Origin: Bacteroidales bacterium
GTDB lineage: Bacteria; Bacteroidota; Bacteroidia; Bacteroidales; F082
Assembly: GCA_016290215.1 (NCBI GenBank)
Contig: JAEETH010000014.1
Span: 1-64,000, forward strand
Direction of reading: 5' to 3'
Length of the DNA stretch: 64,000 bases
Made by a program: the position numbers and the translations under genes. Position 1 is the first letter of the stretch. Each line of letters opens with the position of its first letter. This document shows positions 35,193 through 43,332 of the stretch, piece after piece. The notes beneath the pieces were generated by a model, which was not told the origin of the DNA, ran no database searches, and saw only the letters and a program-made list of their open reading frames with translations.

Positions 35193-35214
35193 AGTCATAA
35201 GCCATAAGCCATAG
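35193..35214. repeat. CATAAGC-family half element at the dusB stop
   Basis: Two CATAAGC words (GTCATAAGCCATAAGCCATAG) lie between cruciform copy J and the dusB stop codon (35215-35217), ending exactly at the stop as the related element does at thiL. Confidence 0.8.
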
Positions 35215-36198
35215 TTATATACTGTAATAGTCCTCAACTTCATCCAAAATCTTATAAACCTCGGCAACATCCAGCGTCTCCATCAGCCTCATCTTGAACG
35301 GCTTGAAATTCGGAAGTCCTTTGAAATATGCCGCCCAGTGCTTCCTGATTTCCAATAAGGCGATATGCTCGCCCTTCCAGGCTACCGAACGCTCCAAATG
35401 GATTTTGCTCACGTGCACACGCTCCGCCACATCGGGCAAGGGTAGCTCCTCCCCTGTTTCCAAGTAATGCCTTATCTGACTGAAAATCCATGGGTTGCCG
35501 TAGCTGGCACGACCTATCATCAGACCATCCACGCCGTATGTGTCCTTGAAGTATTTGGCTGAGGGGCCGTCCACCACGTCGCCATTGCCGATGATGGGGA
35601 TGTGCATCCTTGGGTTGTTTTTCACGGCTCCGATGAGGGTCCAGTCGGCGGGCTCGCTGTATTTGGTGGTGCGCAGGCGGCCATGTATCGTGAGCGCGGC
35701 GATGCCCACATCTTGAAGGCGCTCGGCGATGTCGACAATCTCGCGGTGCTCGTTATCGTAGCCGAGGCGTGTCTTCACCGTCACAGGTGTGTTGACCGCC
35801 TCAACCACGGCCTTGGTGATGGCCACCATCTTGGGGATGTCGTTCATGATGCCTGAGCCTGCACCTTTCGAGGCCACCTTCTTCACCGGACAGCCGAAAT
35901 TGATGTCGATGACGTCGGGGTGGGCAGTCTCGGCATAACGCGCCGCCTCCACCATAGGCTCGACGGCATTACCGAAGATTTGGATGCCAACTGGTCTTTC
36001 AAACTCTTCGAAATCAAGCTTTTTGATGCTTTTCACCGAGTCGCGGATGAGGCCGTCGGCGGAGATGAATTCCGAGTAGACCACGTCGGCACCAAACAGC
36101 TTGCAGACATAGCGAAAAGGTGGGTCGGAGACATCCTCCATAGGAGCGAGGAGGAGGGGATAATGCTCGAATTCGAGATGGGCGATTGTATATTTCAT
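35215..36198 (-). CDS. dusB: tRNA-dihydrouridine synthase (DusB-type)
   Basis: 327 residues from ATG 36198. The frame is open 64 codons upstream, but that part translates the palindromic repeat at 36215-36331 and lacks family similarity, so it is excluded. Motifs are LLLAPMEDVSDPPFRYVCK (FMN-binding first strand), DINFGCPVKKVASKGAGSG with the catalytic Cys, TVKTRLGY, LTIHGRLRTTKY and IIGNGDVVDG. The enzyme reduces uridines in tRNA D-loops using FMN and NADPH. Length is normal for the DusB group common in Bacteroidota. Confidence 0.95.
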   Translation of the reverse strand: MKYTIAHLEFEHYPLLLAPMEDVSDPPFRYVCKLFGADVVYSEFISADGLIRDSVKSIKKLDFEEFERPVGIQIFGNAVEPMVEAARYAETAHPDVIDINFGCPVKKVASKGAGSGIMNDIPKMVAITKAVVEAVNTPVTVKTRLGYDNEHREIVDIAERLQDVGIAALTIHGRLRTTKYSEPADWTLIGAVKNNPRMHIPIIGNGDVVDGPSAKYFKDTYGVDGLMIGRASYGNPWIFSQIRHYLETGEELPLPDVAERVHVSKIHLERSVAWKGEHIALLEIRKHWAAYFKGLPNFKPFKMRLMETLDVAEVYKILDEVEDYYSI

Positions 36199-36214
36199 TT
36201 CAAGGTTGTTTTGG

Positions 36215-36331
36215 CTATGGTCTATAGCCGATGGCTGATGGCTCGCTAAGCCTTCGGAGGAGATTGCGGAACAAGTCCGCAATGAAGCCCTTGTCTGTTG
36301 CGAGCCATAGGCCATAAGCCATAAGCTATAG
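36215..36331. repeat. CATAAGC-family palindrome upstream of dusB
   Basis: Left arm 36215-36246 (GGCTATGGTCTATAGCCGATG type) and right arm 36299-36331 (GCGAGCCATAGGCCATAAGC type) flank a spacer that itself has a hairpin (TTGCGGA/TCCGCAA). Both arms end in GCTCGC/GCGAGC at the inner side as in the copy at 24140-24239. Confidence 0.82.
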
Positions 36332-36365
36332 TAAAGAAAAATGCGTGGCAAATTTACAAAAAGTG

Positions 36366-36373
36366 TATCTTTG
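36366..36373 (+). promoter_or_regulatory. -7 box of the CPBP protease gene
   Basis: TATCTTTG lies 23 bases before the ATG at 36397. Confidence 0.5.
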
Positions 36374-36396
36374 CACCCAAATAAACACATTTTATT

Positions 36397-37269
36397 ATGT
36401 CAGAGCACCTAAAATATCCTACGGGAAAACGCATTTTACTATTCCTTATCATTTTGTTAATCAGCGGTTTAATAGGAGTGGCTATTTCAGCTATCTTTAT
36501 GTCTGCCGGCGACACGGGGATGAAAATTGCCCAAGGTCTTTCGTCCATCATAATGTTTGTGGTGCCGCCCATTGTGTATTACAGTATCACACGCAGGGAA
36601 GACCAGTTGGAAGCCATGGGCCTCCGCGACCCTGCCGAGCCACAATGGATTATATTAATAGGTGTGGTTTTAATGTTCGTCTCGCTGCCCGTCACCAACC
36701 AACTGACCCGCTGGAACGAAAGCACGACGATCTTCTCTTCCTTCGAGAAGTTGGAGGACTACCTTAAGATGTTAGAAGAAACAGCTGCCGCCACCACGAA
36801 GAAAATGCTCAACGTGAATACCTTTGGCGGATTGTTGCTCAACCTGTTGGTCATTGCATTGATACCTGCCATCGGCGAGGAGCTGACCTTCCGTGGCGTG
36901 CTGCAACAAGGCTTGATGCGAAAGATGAATCCGCATGTGGCCATCGTCATCTCGGCGGCTATTTTCTCATTCATCCACTTCCAATTCTACGGCTTCCTGC
37001 CGCGCATGTTCCTCGGCCTCCTTTTGGGTTACATGTTCTACATCACCAATTCACTGTGGACCAGCATCTTGATGCACTTCGTCAACAACGGCACGGCCGT
37101 GGTGGTGTATTACCTCAACAACAAGGGCACTATCAGCATCGACCCCGAGCATTTTGGCGAGGTACCGAGCTTATGGATGGTGACGATGAGCCTCGTGGTG
37201 ACCGTGCTTCTCACCTTCTGGTGCTGGTGGAGAATAGACATTACAAAAAAGGGGAAAATAGAGGTATAA
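36397..37269 (+). CDS. CPBP-family intramembrane metalloprotease
   Basis: 290 residues with about eight hydrophobic helices. The CPBP (Rce1-like, ABI) signature is complete: PAIGEELTFRGVLQQGL with the paired glutamates and Arg near residues 165-170, FSFIHFQFYGFLPRMF with the first histidine, and SLWTSILMHFVNNGT with the second. Family members are membrane proteases or CAAX-type processing enzymes; substrate unknown. The gene is monocistronic, with its own promoter and a terminator shared with the convergent exbD gene. Confidence 0.9.
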   Translation: MSEHLKYPTGKRILLFLIILLISGLIGVAISAIFMSAGDTGMKIAQGLSSIIMFVVPPIVYYSITRREDQLEAMGLRDPAEPQWIILIGVVLMFVSLPVTNQLTRWNESTTIFSSFEKLEDYLKMLEETAAATTKKMLNVNTFGGLLLNLLVIALIPAIGEELTFRGVLQQGLMRKMNPHVAIVISAAIFSFIHFQFYGFLPRMFLGLLLGYMFYITNSLWTSILMHFVNNGTAVVVYYLNNKGTISIDPEHFGEVPSLWMVTMSLVVTVLLTFWCWWRIDITKKGKIEV

Positions 37270-37275
37270 TAAACA

Positions 37276-37311
37276 AAAAGGGTAGTAACTATTAAGTCAC
37301 TACCCTTTTTT
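37276..37311. terminator. Bidirectional terminator between CPBP and exbD genes
   Basis: AAAGGGTAGT and ACTACCCTTT form a ten-pair stem around a 12-base loop, flanked by A residues on the left and T residues on the right, so it can stop transcription from both sides. Confidence 0.85.
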
Positions 37312-37331
37312 CAAGTTTTGAAAACCAAAGA

Positions 37332-37799
37332 TTAGTTTTCCAAGGCGCTACCTTTCAATGTCGTGTAGTTGATACGGAAGGCACCCACCTTACGAAGCTC
37401 CTGCTTCACGTCGGTGACGACACCCATACGGGTTTCTTTGTGCACCTTCAGAGCCGTGGTCAGCAGGGGACGGTCGGCCTCGCTACGCGAGTCACGTTCC
37501 TTCTGGATCCAGTCGGCAATGTCGGTCGTGCGTGCGAAGGCGTCGTCCAGTTGGATACGCGATTCGGTACCGAGTTTGGCGTCACGCGGCGGGCCGATGT
37601 AGATGGAGCTCACCAAAGCCTTGCGTTCGAGTTTTTGAATCTCCGAAGCCTTAGGCAGGGCGGTCTTCACCTTCAGTTCGACGTCACGCATCGAAGTCGT
37701 GATCATGAAGAAGAATATCAACATGTAAACGATGTCAGGCAGTGAAGAGGTGCTCACTTGCGGCACTTCCTTCTTTCCTTCTTTTCTGAATTTTGCCAT
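37332..37799 (-). CDS. exbD: Biopolymer transport protein ExbD (second copy)
   Basis: 155 residues with one N-terminal membrane helix after the conserved PQVSTSSLPDIVYMLIFFFMI region, the Asp of which (in LPDIVYM) is the proton-carrying residue of ExbD/TolR. The rest is a periplasmic ExbD domain. It is the last gene of the exbB-4TM-exbD-exbD cluster; 20 bases separate it from the first exbD. Two unequal ExbD proteins are usual in this phylum. Confidence 0.92.
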   Translation of the reverse strand: MAKFRKEGKKEVPQVSTSSLPDIVYMLIFFFMITTSMRDVELKVKTALPKASEIQKLERKALVSSIYIGPPRDAKLGTESRIQLDDAFARTTDIADWIQKERDSRSEADRPLLTTALKVHKETRMGVVTDVKQELRKVGAFRINYTTLKGSALEN

Positions 37800-37819
37800 A
37801 TCTATATCCTCCTTTACTT

Positions 37820-38380
37820 TTAGTACACAACGGGTTCGGCCTCGCTGACACGCACAGGCACGGCCTCGTTGATAGCCTTGGTTTGATCTTCATTGAGTTG
37901 GTCGAGGTGTTTGTGGAATTTCTTCCAGGATAATTCTTCCTTCATTTCATTGAAGGCGCGAGCCAACTCATTCTGCACACTGATATACATAGCATACGAG
38001 GTACCGCGGTCGTTCTGGAGAGAGATAACGCCCTTCGACATGAGCACGTCGCCCACGAGGTCGAAGGATTTGGTCTCCACTTCAGGAGCGGTCTCGTCGC
38101 CAGGACGGGGCGTCATGAAGCGTTTGGCTTCGTCCTTCAACAGACTGATGTCCATGGGACGGCCATTCACCAACAGACGGTCGCTCTTGTTTACCATTAC
38201 ATTCATCACATTTCTTTCCTTGACTTTCACGTCCTCGTCGTTTTGCTCGACGGGGGGAGGCAGACGACGGGTGATACCGTAGTCCACGTCCATAGAGGTC
38301 GTCATCAGGAAGAAACACAACAGCAAGAATGCTATGTCAGCCTGCGAACTTGAATTGATTTCCGGAGTTTTTCTTGCCAT
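37820..38380 (-). CDS. exbD: Biopolymer transport protein ExbD (first copy)
   Basis: 186 residues. The N-terminal segment EINSSSQADIAFLLLCFFLMT holds the single membrane helix with the conserved Asp. The periplasmic domain is longer than in the other copy, with an additional C-terminal stretch of about 40 residues (FNEMKEELSWKKFHKHLDQL onward). It should form the ion channel with ExbB and energise TonB or a gliding/secretion complex. It lies between the 4TM protein and the second exbD in one minus-strand operon. Confidence 0.92.
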   Translation of the reverse strand: MARKTPEINSSSQADIAFLLLCFFLMTTSMDVDYGITRRLPPPVEQNDEDVKVKERNVMNVMVNKSDRLLVNGRPMDISLLKDEAKRFMTPRPGDETAPEVETKSFDLVGDVLMSKGVISLQNDRGTSYAMYISVQNELARAFNEMKEELSWKKFHKHLDQLNEDQTKAINEAVPVRVSEAEPVVY

Positions 38381-38391
38381 GATGTGATGAT

Positions 38392-38850
38392 TTACTTTTT
38401 AACTGCCTTGAAGATGACAGAGAACAGGATTGCAATGATTGCGACAATGAAAGTGACATAGAAGAAATTAAGGCCAAATGCGACCCATCCATGCGTCTTA
38501 CCAGAGTAAAGTTTTTCGCCAGCCTGGTAGGGGATGTCGAAATAGCTCTTCGACATAATGTAAGCTACAACTGCTATAACAGCGAATGCAATGACGGCAA
38601 TCAGTAAGGTCTTGACGTTGACGCCTTTGACGACGGCGGTGAAGACAACTGAAATCAATGCAAAGATAATGCCAAGTACAATCAAGATGTAGCCCCAATT
38701 CAGGAATAAGTCTGCCTTAGGTGTCGGTTCACCTGCCAAGAAATCGGGTTTAATAGTACCTACGACGAGGTAATACATCACCGCGATGATGACAGTAACC
38801 GCTGCCAGGGCGAGAAATACCCATCTAGAAATATTAAGCTTACTGTTCAT
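38392..38850 (-). CDS. Four-helix membrane protein of the exb cluster
   Basis: 152 residues with four predicted membrane helices (about 10-30, 48-72, 80-97 and 125-148) and short loops, the largest being a periplasmic-looking 25-residue segment containing YFDIPYQAGEKLYSGKTHG. I do not recognise a named domain. Genes of this size and topology are commonly found between exbB and exbD in Bacteroidota, so it is probably an accessory subunit of the ExbB/ExbD complex. Spacing is 14 bases from exbB and 11 bases to exbD. Confidence 0.75.
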   Translation of the reverse strand: MNSKLNISRWVFLALAAVTVIIAVMYYLVVGTIKPDFLAGEPTPKADLFLNWGYILIVLGIIFALISVVFTAVVKGVNVKTLLIAVIAFAVIAVVAYIMSKSYFDIPYQAGEKLYSGKTHGWVAFGLNFFYVTFIVAIIAILFSVIFKAVKK

Positions 38851-38864
38851 GATTTATACTTTTA

Positions 38865-39689
38865 TTATTTGTGGTATTTTGCAAGGATGTCCATGAAGGA
38901 GATGGAAGCGTCTTCCATATCGTTCACGATGCTTTCGATCTTAGAAGCGATGAAGTTGAAGAAAATCTGAAGGATAATAGCGGCGATCAGACCGAACACG
39001 GTGGTCAACAGAGCGACCTTCATACCGGAGGCAACGACCGTCGGGCTCATATCACCGGCAGCGGCGATGTCGTCGAAGGCCTGGATCATACCGATAACAG
39101 TACCCATGAATCCGAACATAGGAGCCAAGCTGATGCAAAGACCAATCCAGCTCAAGCCGCTTTCGAGCTTACCGCCAGCGACGGAACCGTAGGAAATGAT
39201 TGATTTCTCGACTTCTTCGAGTGACTGACCGTCTTGGTAACGGATGAGGCCTTGGGTGAAGATGCTGGCCACAGGACCACGAGTGTTCTTGCAGAGCTGC
39301 TTGGCGCCTTCAACGTCGCCGTTCTTCATCTTGGCTTCAATGCCTTCGAGGAGTTTCTTGGAATTAGCGGTAGCCAGGGTCAGATAAATGATTCTCTCAA
39401 TGGAGATAGCCATACCGATGAGCAGGATGACCAACACGATGCCCATAAAACCAGGACCACCATCGATGAATTGTTTCTTGATGGCCTCGCGGAAAGTCAC
39501 AGGAGCAGCCTCGTCTTTGACAGCGGGAGTAACTTCTTCAACAGTCTCCACGGGAGCGGGAGTTTGTTCAGGAGCAACGGTCTGTTCCGTCTGCTCAGTT
39601 TGCGCTTGCTCTTCTTGAGCAACAACGAGATTGCTGACACCAAAGGTAAACAGGCCAGCAACCATGAGGAAAGCAATTAATTTTTTCAT
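38865..39689 (-). CDS. exbB: MotA/TolQ/ExbB proton channel protein
   Basis: 274 residues. After a hydrophobic N-terminal segment (signal-like, residues 5-24) comes a 45-residue Gln/Glu/Thr/Pro-rich linker, then three membrane helices: GFMGIVLVILLIGMAI near 82-97, SGLSWIGLCISLAPMFGFMG near 183-202 and MKVALLTTVFGLIAAIIL near 220-245. The second and third helices carry the family signatures of TolQ/ExbB. With the two ExbD proteins it should convert proton flow to movement of TonB-type partners. It is the first gene of the operon. Confidence 0.93.
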   Translation of the reverse strand: MKKLIAFLMVAGLFTFGVSNLVVAQEEQAQTEQTEQTVAPEQTPAPVETVEEVTPAVKDEAAPVTFREAIKKQFIDGGPGFMGIVLVILLIGMAISIERIIYLTLATANSKKLLEGIEAKMKNGDVEGAKQLCKNTRGPVASIFTQGLIRYQDGQSLEEVEKSIISYGSVAGGKLESGLSWIGLCISLAPMFGFMGTVIGMIQAFDDIAAAGDMSPTVVASGMKVALLTTVFGLIAAIILQIFFNFIASKIESIVNDMEDASISFMDILAKYHK

Positions 39690-39763
39690 AGTTGAGTTTG
39701 AATGATTTAATTATTACTATTATGAATTACTTTTGTTCTGATGAAACAATCATTACTTTTCTG

Positions 39764-39851
39764 CGGAGAGAGCGGGATTCGAACCCGCGGTACCCTTTTG
39801 GAGTACACACACTTTCCAGGCGTGCTCCTTAAACCACTCGGACATCTCTCC
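39764..39851 (-). tRNA. tRNA-Ser (GGA)
   Basis: An 88-base class II tRNA: acceptor GGAGAGA/TCTCTCC with discriminator G, anticodon loop CTGGAAA giving GGA, a long variable arm (GTGTACTCC...GGGTACC region) and a T arm GGGTTCGAATCCC. The long variable arm and discriminator G identify serine. Confidence 0.95.
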
Positions 39852-39975
39852 AGTGCTTTCCTTTCGCCTCTACCTTATCTGAAATCGTTGCCAAAAGTAC
39901 AACATTTTTTCATTAGGATAACAAAAATAATTGTTTTTTTATTGCACTAAAATTTCAAATGCTTGAATTATAGCG

Positions 39976-41010
39976 TCAAAGGGTCATCTCGCCACGAATG
40001 GATTTTTGCAGTATTTCATGGATTCGGGCTTTCGGCAAGCCTTCTCCGATGAGATACATGAGCTTGGCGACGGCGGCTTCGGTGGTCATGTCGTAGCCGC
40101 TGATGACGCCGATGCGGGCCATGTCGAGGCTGGTCTCGTAGCGTCCCATCATCACCGAACCGGCCTTGCACTGGGTGATGTTGAGAATGATGAGGCCGCC
40201 ATCGATGGCTTCCTTGAGGGCGTCGAGGAACCATTCCGCAGTGGTGGCGTTGCCCGATCCGAAGGTTTCTAACACCAAGGCACTGAGGTGGGGCGTCTTC
40301 AGCACGTGGCGGACGAAGTCTTCCGAAATGCCCGGAAAGAGCTTCAAGATGCCGACATTGCGGTCGATTTTGGTGTGCACCTTCAGCTTCTTGAAGTTGG
40401 GCTTCATGATACGTTCCTTATTATATTTGATGTGAATGCCCACGTCGGCGAGGCTGGGATAGTTGGACGAGATGAAGGCATTGAAGTTCTCGGCGTTGAA
40501 CTTGGTGGCACGGTTGCCGCGCAGCAGCTGGTTCTGGAAGAAGATGCTCACCTCGGGGACGAGTGGGGTGTCGTCGTCCTTGGCGGCGGCAATCTCGACG
40601 GCGGCGAGGAAGTTCTCACGACCGTCGCTGCGCACCATGCCCATGGGCAACTGCGAGCCGGTCAACACGACGGGCTTGTTCAAGTTTTCGAGCATGAAAC
40701 TCAAGGCCGAGGCGGTGTAAGCCATGGTGTCGGAGCCGTGAAGCACCACGAAGCCGTCGTAATGTTCATACTCCTCCCCTATCTTCTTCGCCAAAAGAAT
40801 CCAGAAGTCGGGCGACATGTTCGACGAGTCGATCAGCGGGTCGAAGCTATAAACGTCGATTTGGTAGCCGAAGTTCTTCAGCACGGGCAGATGGGCGTAT
40901 ATGTTGTCGAAATCGAAAGGCACGAGAGCACCCGTCTTGCGGTCTTTCATCATACCGATGGTGCCGCCGGTATAGAGCACCAAAATGGAAATTTCTTCGT
41001 TGCTTTGCAT
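39976..41010 (-). CDS. ansA: Type I L-asparaginase
   Basis: 344 residues from ATG 41010; a further 18 upstream codons in frame are not family-like. The first catalytic Thr lies in LVLYTGGTIGMM and the second Thr-Asp pair in VVLHGSDTMAYTASAL; VVLTGSQLPMG follows. No signal peptide is present, so it is the cytoplasmic type I enzyme that hydrolyses asparagine to aspartate and ammonia. It is divergent from trmO with 73 bases between start codons. Confidence 0.95.
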   Translation of the reverse strand: MQSNEEISILVLYTGGTIGMMKDRKTGALVPFDFDNIYAHLPVLKNFGYQIDVYSFDPLIDSSNMSPDFWILLAKKIGEEYEHYDGFVVLHGSDTMAYTASALSFMLENLNKPVVLTGSQLPMGMVRSDGRENFLAAVEIAAAKDDDTPLVPEVSIFFQNQLLRGNRATKFNAENFNAFISSNYPSLADVGIHIKYNKERIMKPNFKKLKVHTKIDRNVGILKLFPGISEDFVRHVLKTPHLSALVLETFGSGNATTAEWFLDALKEAIDGGLIILNITQCKAGSVMMGRYETSLDMARIGVISGYDMTTEAAVAKLMYLIGEGLPKARIHEILQKSIRGEMTL

Positions 41011-41048
41011 GAAAACGTTTTTTTGCGGCGGCAAAAGTAAGGCTTTTT

Positions 41049-41079
41049 TTGGCTTGCACGGCAATTTGCGTTATTTTTG
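41049..41079 (+). promoter_or_regulatory. Promoter of trmO with very short leader
   Basis: TTG at 41049-41051 and TATTTTTG at 41072-41079 are spaced by 20 bases; the -7 box ends only four bases before the trmO ATG, predicting a leaderless or nearly leaderless mRNA. Confidence 0.6.
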
Positions 41080-41083
41080 CGGC

Positions 41084-41758
41084 ATGAAAACCATCGCCCA
41101 CATCCACACCGACTTCCCGACCAAGTTCGGCATCCCGCGTCAGAGCGGCATCATCGCCTCGCTGCAAGGCAAGATCGTGTTTGAACCAGAATATCGCATT
41201 CCAGAAGCTGTACGCGGTTTGGAGGACTTCTCCCACATCTGGCTGCTGTGGGAGTTCTCGGAGGCGGTGCGCGACAATTGGTCGCCCACCGTGCGCCCAC
41301 CACGCTTGGGCGGTAACGTCAGGAAAGGTGTCTTTGCCACACGCTCGCCCTTTCGCCCCAACCCCATCGGATTGTCGTCGGTGCGGTTGGAAAAAGTGGA
41401 ATTCGAGCCCAACATCGGCCCCGTGCTTTACGTGTCGGGTGCCGACCTCATGGATGGCACGCCGATTTACGACATCAAGCCCTACATCGCCTACACCGAC
41501 AGCCACCCCGATGCCGTCAGCGGCTTTGCCTCAACGCCAGCGGAGTTTCTGTTGGAAGTGGATTTTCCTGAAAGCTTGTTGCAAAAAGTTCCTGAAAACC
41601 AAAGGAAAAGCCTAATCGATGTGTTGGCTCACGACCCGAGGCCACAGTACCAAGACGACCCCGAACGCGTCTATGGAATGGCCTTTGGCGGAATGGAAGT
41701 GAAATTCAAGGTCGATGGGATGCAACTTACCGTGCTGGAGGTAAAGTCCGACACATGA
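41084..41758 (+). CDS. trmO: tRNA (t6A37-N6)-methyltransferase TrmO
   Basis: 224 residues from ATG 41084; 33 upstream in-frame codons overlap the promoter. Family motifs are GIPRQSGI near residues 16-23, LEDFSHIWLLWEF, PPRLGGNVRKGVFATRSPFR and RPNPIGLSSV. TrmO (YaeB/TsaA) uses S-adenosylmethionine to methylate t6A at position 37 of tRNA. The C-terminal 80 residues match the YaeB extension (FLLEVDFPESLLQKV). It is followed by a short palindromic repeat. Confidence 0.95.
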   Translation: MKTIAHIHTDFPTKFGIPRQSGIIASLQGKIVFEPEYRIPEAVRGLEDFSHIWLLWEFSEAVRDNWSPTVRPPRLGGNVRKGVFATRSPFRPNPIGLSSVRLEKVEFEPNIGPVLYVSGADLMDGTPIYDIKPYIAYTDSHPDAVSGFASTPAEFLLEVDFPESLLQKVPENQRKSLIDVLAHDPRPQYQDDPERVYGMAFGGMEVKFKVDGMQLTVLEVKSDT

Positions 41759-41763
41759 CTACC

Positions 41764-41868
41764 GGCCCTTCGACGGGCTCAGGGACCTGTTATTACCATG
41801 AGACCAAGGACCCTGAGCCTGTCGAAGGGCCGAAAGATAGCAGACAAACTCAGGGGCCTGTTATTCCG
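41764..41868. repeat. CCCTTCGACGGGCTCAGG repeat with duplicated end
   Basis: CCCTTCGACGGGCTCAGGG (41766-41784) and its inverse near 41812-41831 (CCCTGAGCCTGTCGAAGGG) form a palindrome. The word CTCAGGGACCTGTTATT at 41778-41794 recurs as CTCAGGGGCCTGTTATT at 41850-41866, whose TTA is the stop codon of the SGNH-like gene. A related copy lies at 45635-45677. Confidence 0.85.
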
Positions 41869-43330
41869 CTTTCATAGACTGCGCCTTCACCCTAGGTTTC
41901 AGATAAGCCGGGCGAAACGACACATCGAAGTTCCTGATTTGAATGGGGCTTTCCGAAAAGTTGTGGACATACAGCTTGATTTTCTGCGCCGTGCGGAAGG
42001 TGGAATCTATCGGCAAGGCAAAAGTGGCGAAATCCCATGTGCCATTTTTTTGCACAGGCTCATTCACGGCATACGAGTCGATGGACTTTTCGCCTTGGGA
42101 ATTATGTTTTTCCACGGCAAAGATGGGTTTACTCAAGTCATCTTGCTGCTTGATTTCGAAGGCTACATTCACCATGCCCCAATCGGGACGGATGCTATCA
42201 GCGGTGAGCACCAAGGTCATGCTATAAGGGTTTTGCCTATCCAACTCAATCGTCCCGTCTAAAAAGTAATGGCCCGTGTCCATCTTGAGCGAATCGGGAT
42301 TATGGTAATCATCGGGATAGAAATTGCGCAGGGTCTGTGCCAAATGGTCGGCGATGATGCGACGACCTTCTTCGTAGTAATGCTCGGTGGTCCAGTCCTG
42401 GTCGATGAAATTGACGTCGCGGACAAGGCTCAAATTATTGACCACTATGACACCCTCCAGATTCCCATAACGTTTCAGCAAATAGTCACGGTTGAGTCGG
42501 AATAGCAGCATCAAGTCCTTACCCACCAACTCATTCGCCTTGTCGACATTTTCCGCCATCAGGTTGAAAACCAGATTCCAGCCTCGCTCACGACACAAGT
42601 CCACGATGGCATCAAAGTCCTTGACCCTCGGATTGTCGTCATCGATTTGGAAGGCATAGGTCTTGATGTAATGGCAAGCCAAAGCGGTCAAATCCCAATC
42701 CCGCTGACCGTTGAAATCATACCAGCCGTAAGAATACATGCCATAATCCCAATCGGCAGTGGTGCGCCACGGAAAATTGGGGATATTGAAGGTGTCGTTG
42801 CGCCAATGCTCAAACACCAACTCGTTCCATTCCTCTTCCGTCTTGATAGGATAAGCCTTGAAAGCCAGCAAGAAACGATTCACCAAAGGAGGTCGGTCCT
42901 CTAACAGCACGAGTTGCTTGCGCAAAGGCGTCTCAAGCTTGGAGTTAATCCAAAGCGGCCCAAACGAGCGCAGGTTCATCGTCACCACCACCGTTTCCAC
43001 CGCCGACGATGCCGGAATATGCTTCAACATGTAGAGATAAGTCTGGGCATGAGAAGCTTCTTTTGTCAAATCACCCATCTTAACCGTTGGAAAATAATCC
43101 GCAGTGAAAGCACTGATTTTCCGATGATTGATTTCTTCCTTGCCATAATTATTGTTCGATGACTCGCCGAGGTAGATGATACGACAACTGTCGTCCACCA
43201 CATCCCATGAAAGCTCTACGATGTCGGAATGCTTGCGCAAGTCCTTCTCGAAGAACCACTTGGAATACACCCAGTTGAGCACCACGAGCATCACCAAAAC
43301 CATCCCTATGCGTATCAACAACTTCTTCAT
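41861..43330 (-). CDS. SGNH-like partner protein of the MBOAT acyltransferase
   Basis: 489 residues from ATG 43330, two bases after the MBOAT stop. One N-terminal membrane helix (about 5-22) anchors a large extracytoplasmic domain. The segment CRIIYLGESSNNNYG resembles the block I Ser motif of SGNH/GDSL hydrolases, and FNLMAENVDKANELVG plus DWTTEHYYEEGRRIIADHLA could supply the later Asp/His block, as in AlgX/AlgJ-type or DltD-type partners of MBOAT proteins. The C-terminal 110 residues look like a beta-sandwich. It likely transfers acyl groups from the MBOAT protein to an extracellular polymer; substrate unknown. Its stop codon lies inside a repeat. Confidence 0.75.
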   Translation of the reverse strand: MKKLLIRIGMVLVMLVVLNWVYSKWFFEKDLRKHSDIVELSWDVVDDSCRIIYLGESSNNNYGKEEINHRKISAFTADYFPTVKMGDLTKEASHAQTYLYMLKHIPASSAVETVVVTMNLRSFGPLWINSKLETPLRKQLVLLEDRPPLVNRFLLAFKAYPIKTEEEWNELVFEHWRNDTFNIPNFPWRTTADWDYGMYSYGWYDFNGQRDWDLTALACHYIKTYAFQIDDDNPRVKDFDAIVDLCRERGWNLVFNLMAENVDKANELVGKDLMLLFRLNRDYLLKRYGNLEGVIVVNNLSLVRDVNFIDQDWTTEHYYEEGRRIIADHLAQTLRNFYPDDYHNPDSLKMDTGHYFLDGTIELDRQNPYSMTLVLTADSIRPDWGMVNVAFEIKQQDDLSKPIFAVEKHNSQGEKSIDSYAVNEPVQKNGTWDFATFALPIDSTFRTAQKIKLYVHNFSESPIQIRNFDVSFRPAYLKPRVKAQSMKAE

Positions 43331-43332
43331 GG

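Noticed and set aside
35190..36331. Mobile unit formed by dusB between CATAAGC palindromes
   Set aside because: dusB is a normal housekeeping gene and no target duplication or transposase was found; the flanking repeats are reported only as repeats.
36199..36390. N-terminal extension of dusB
   Set aside because: The 64 extra codons translate a palindromic repeat and a spacer hairpin; family similarity begins at ATG 36198.
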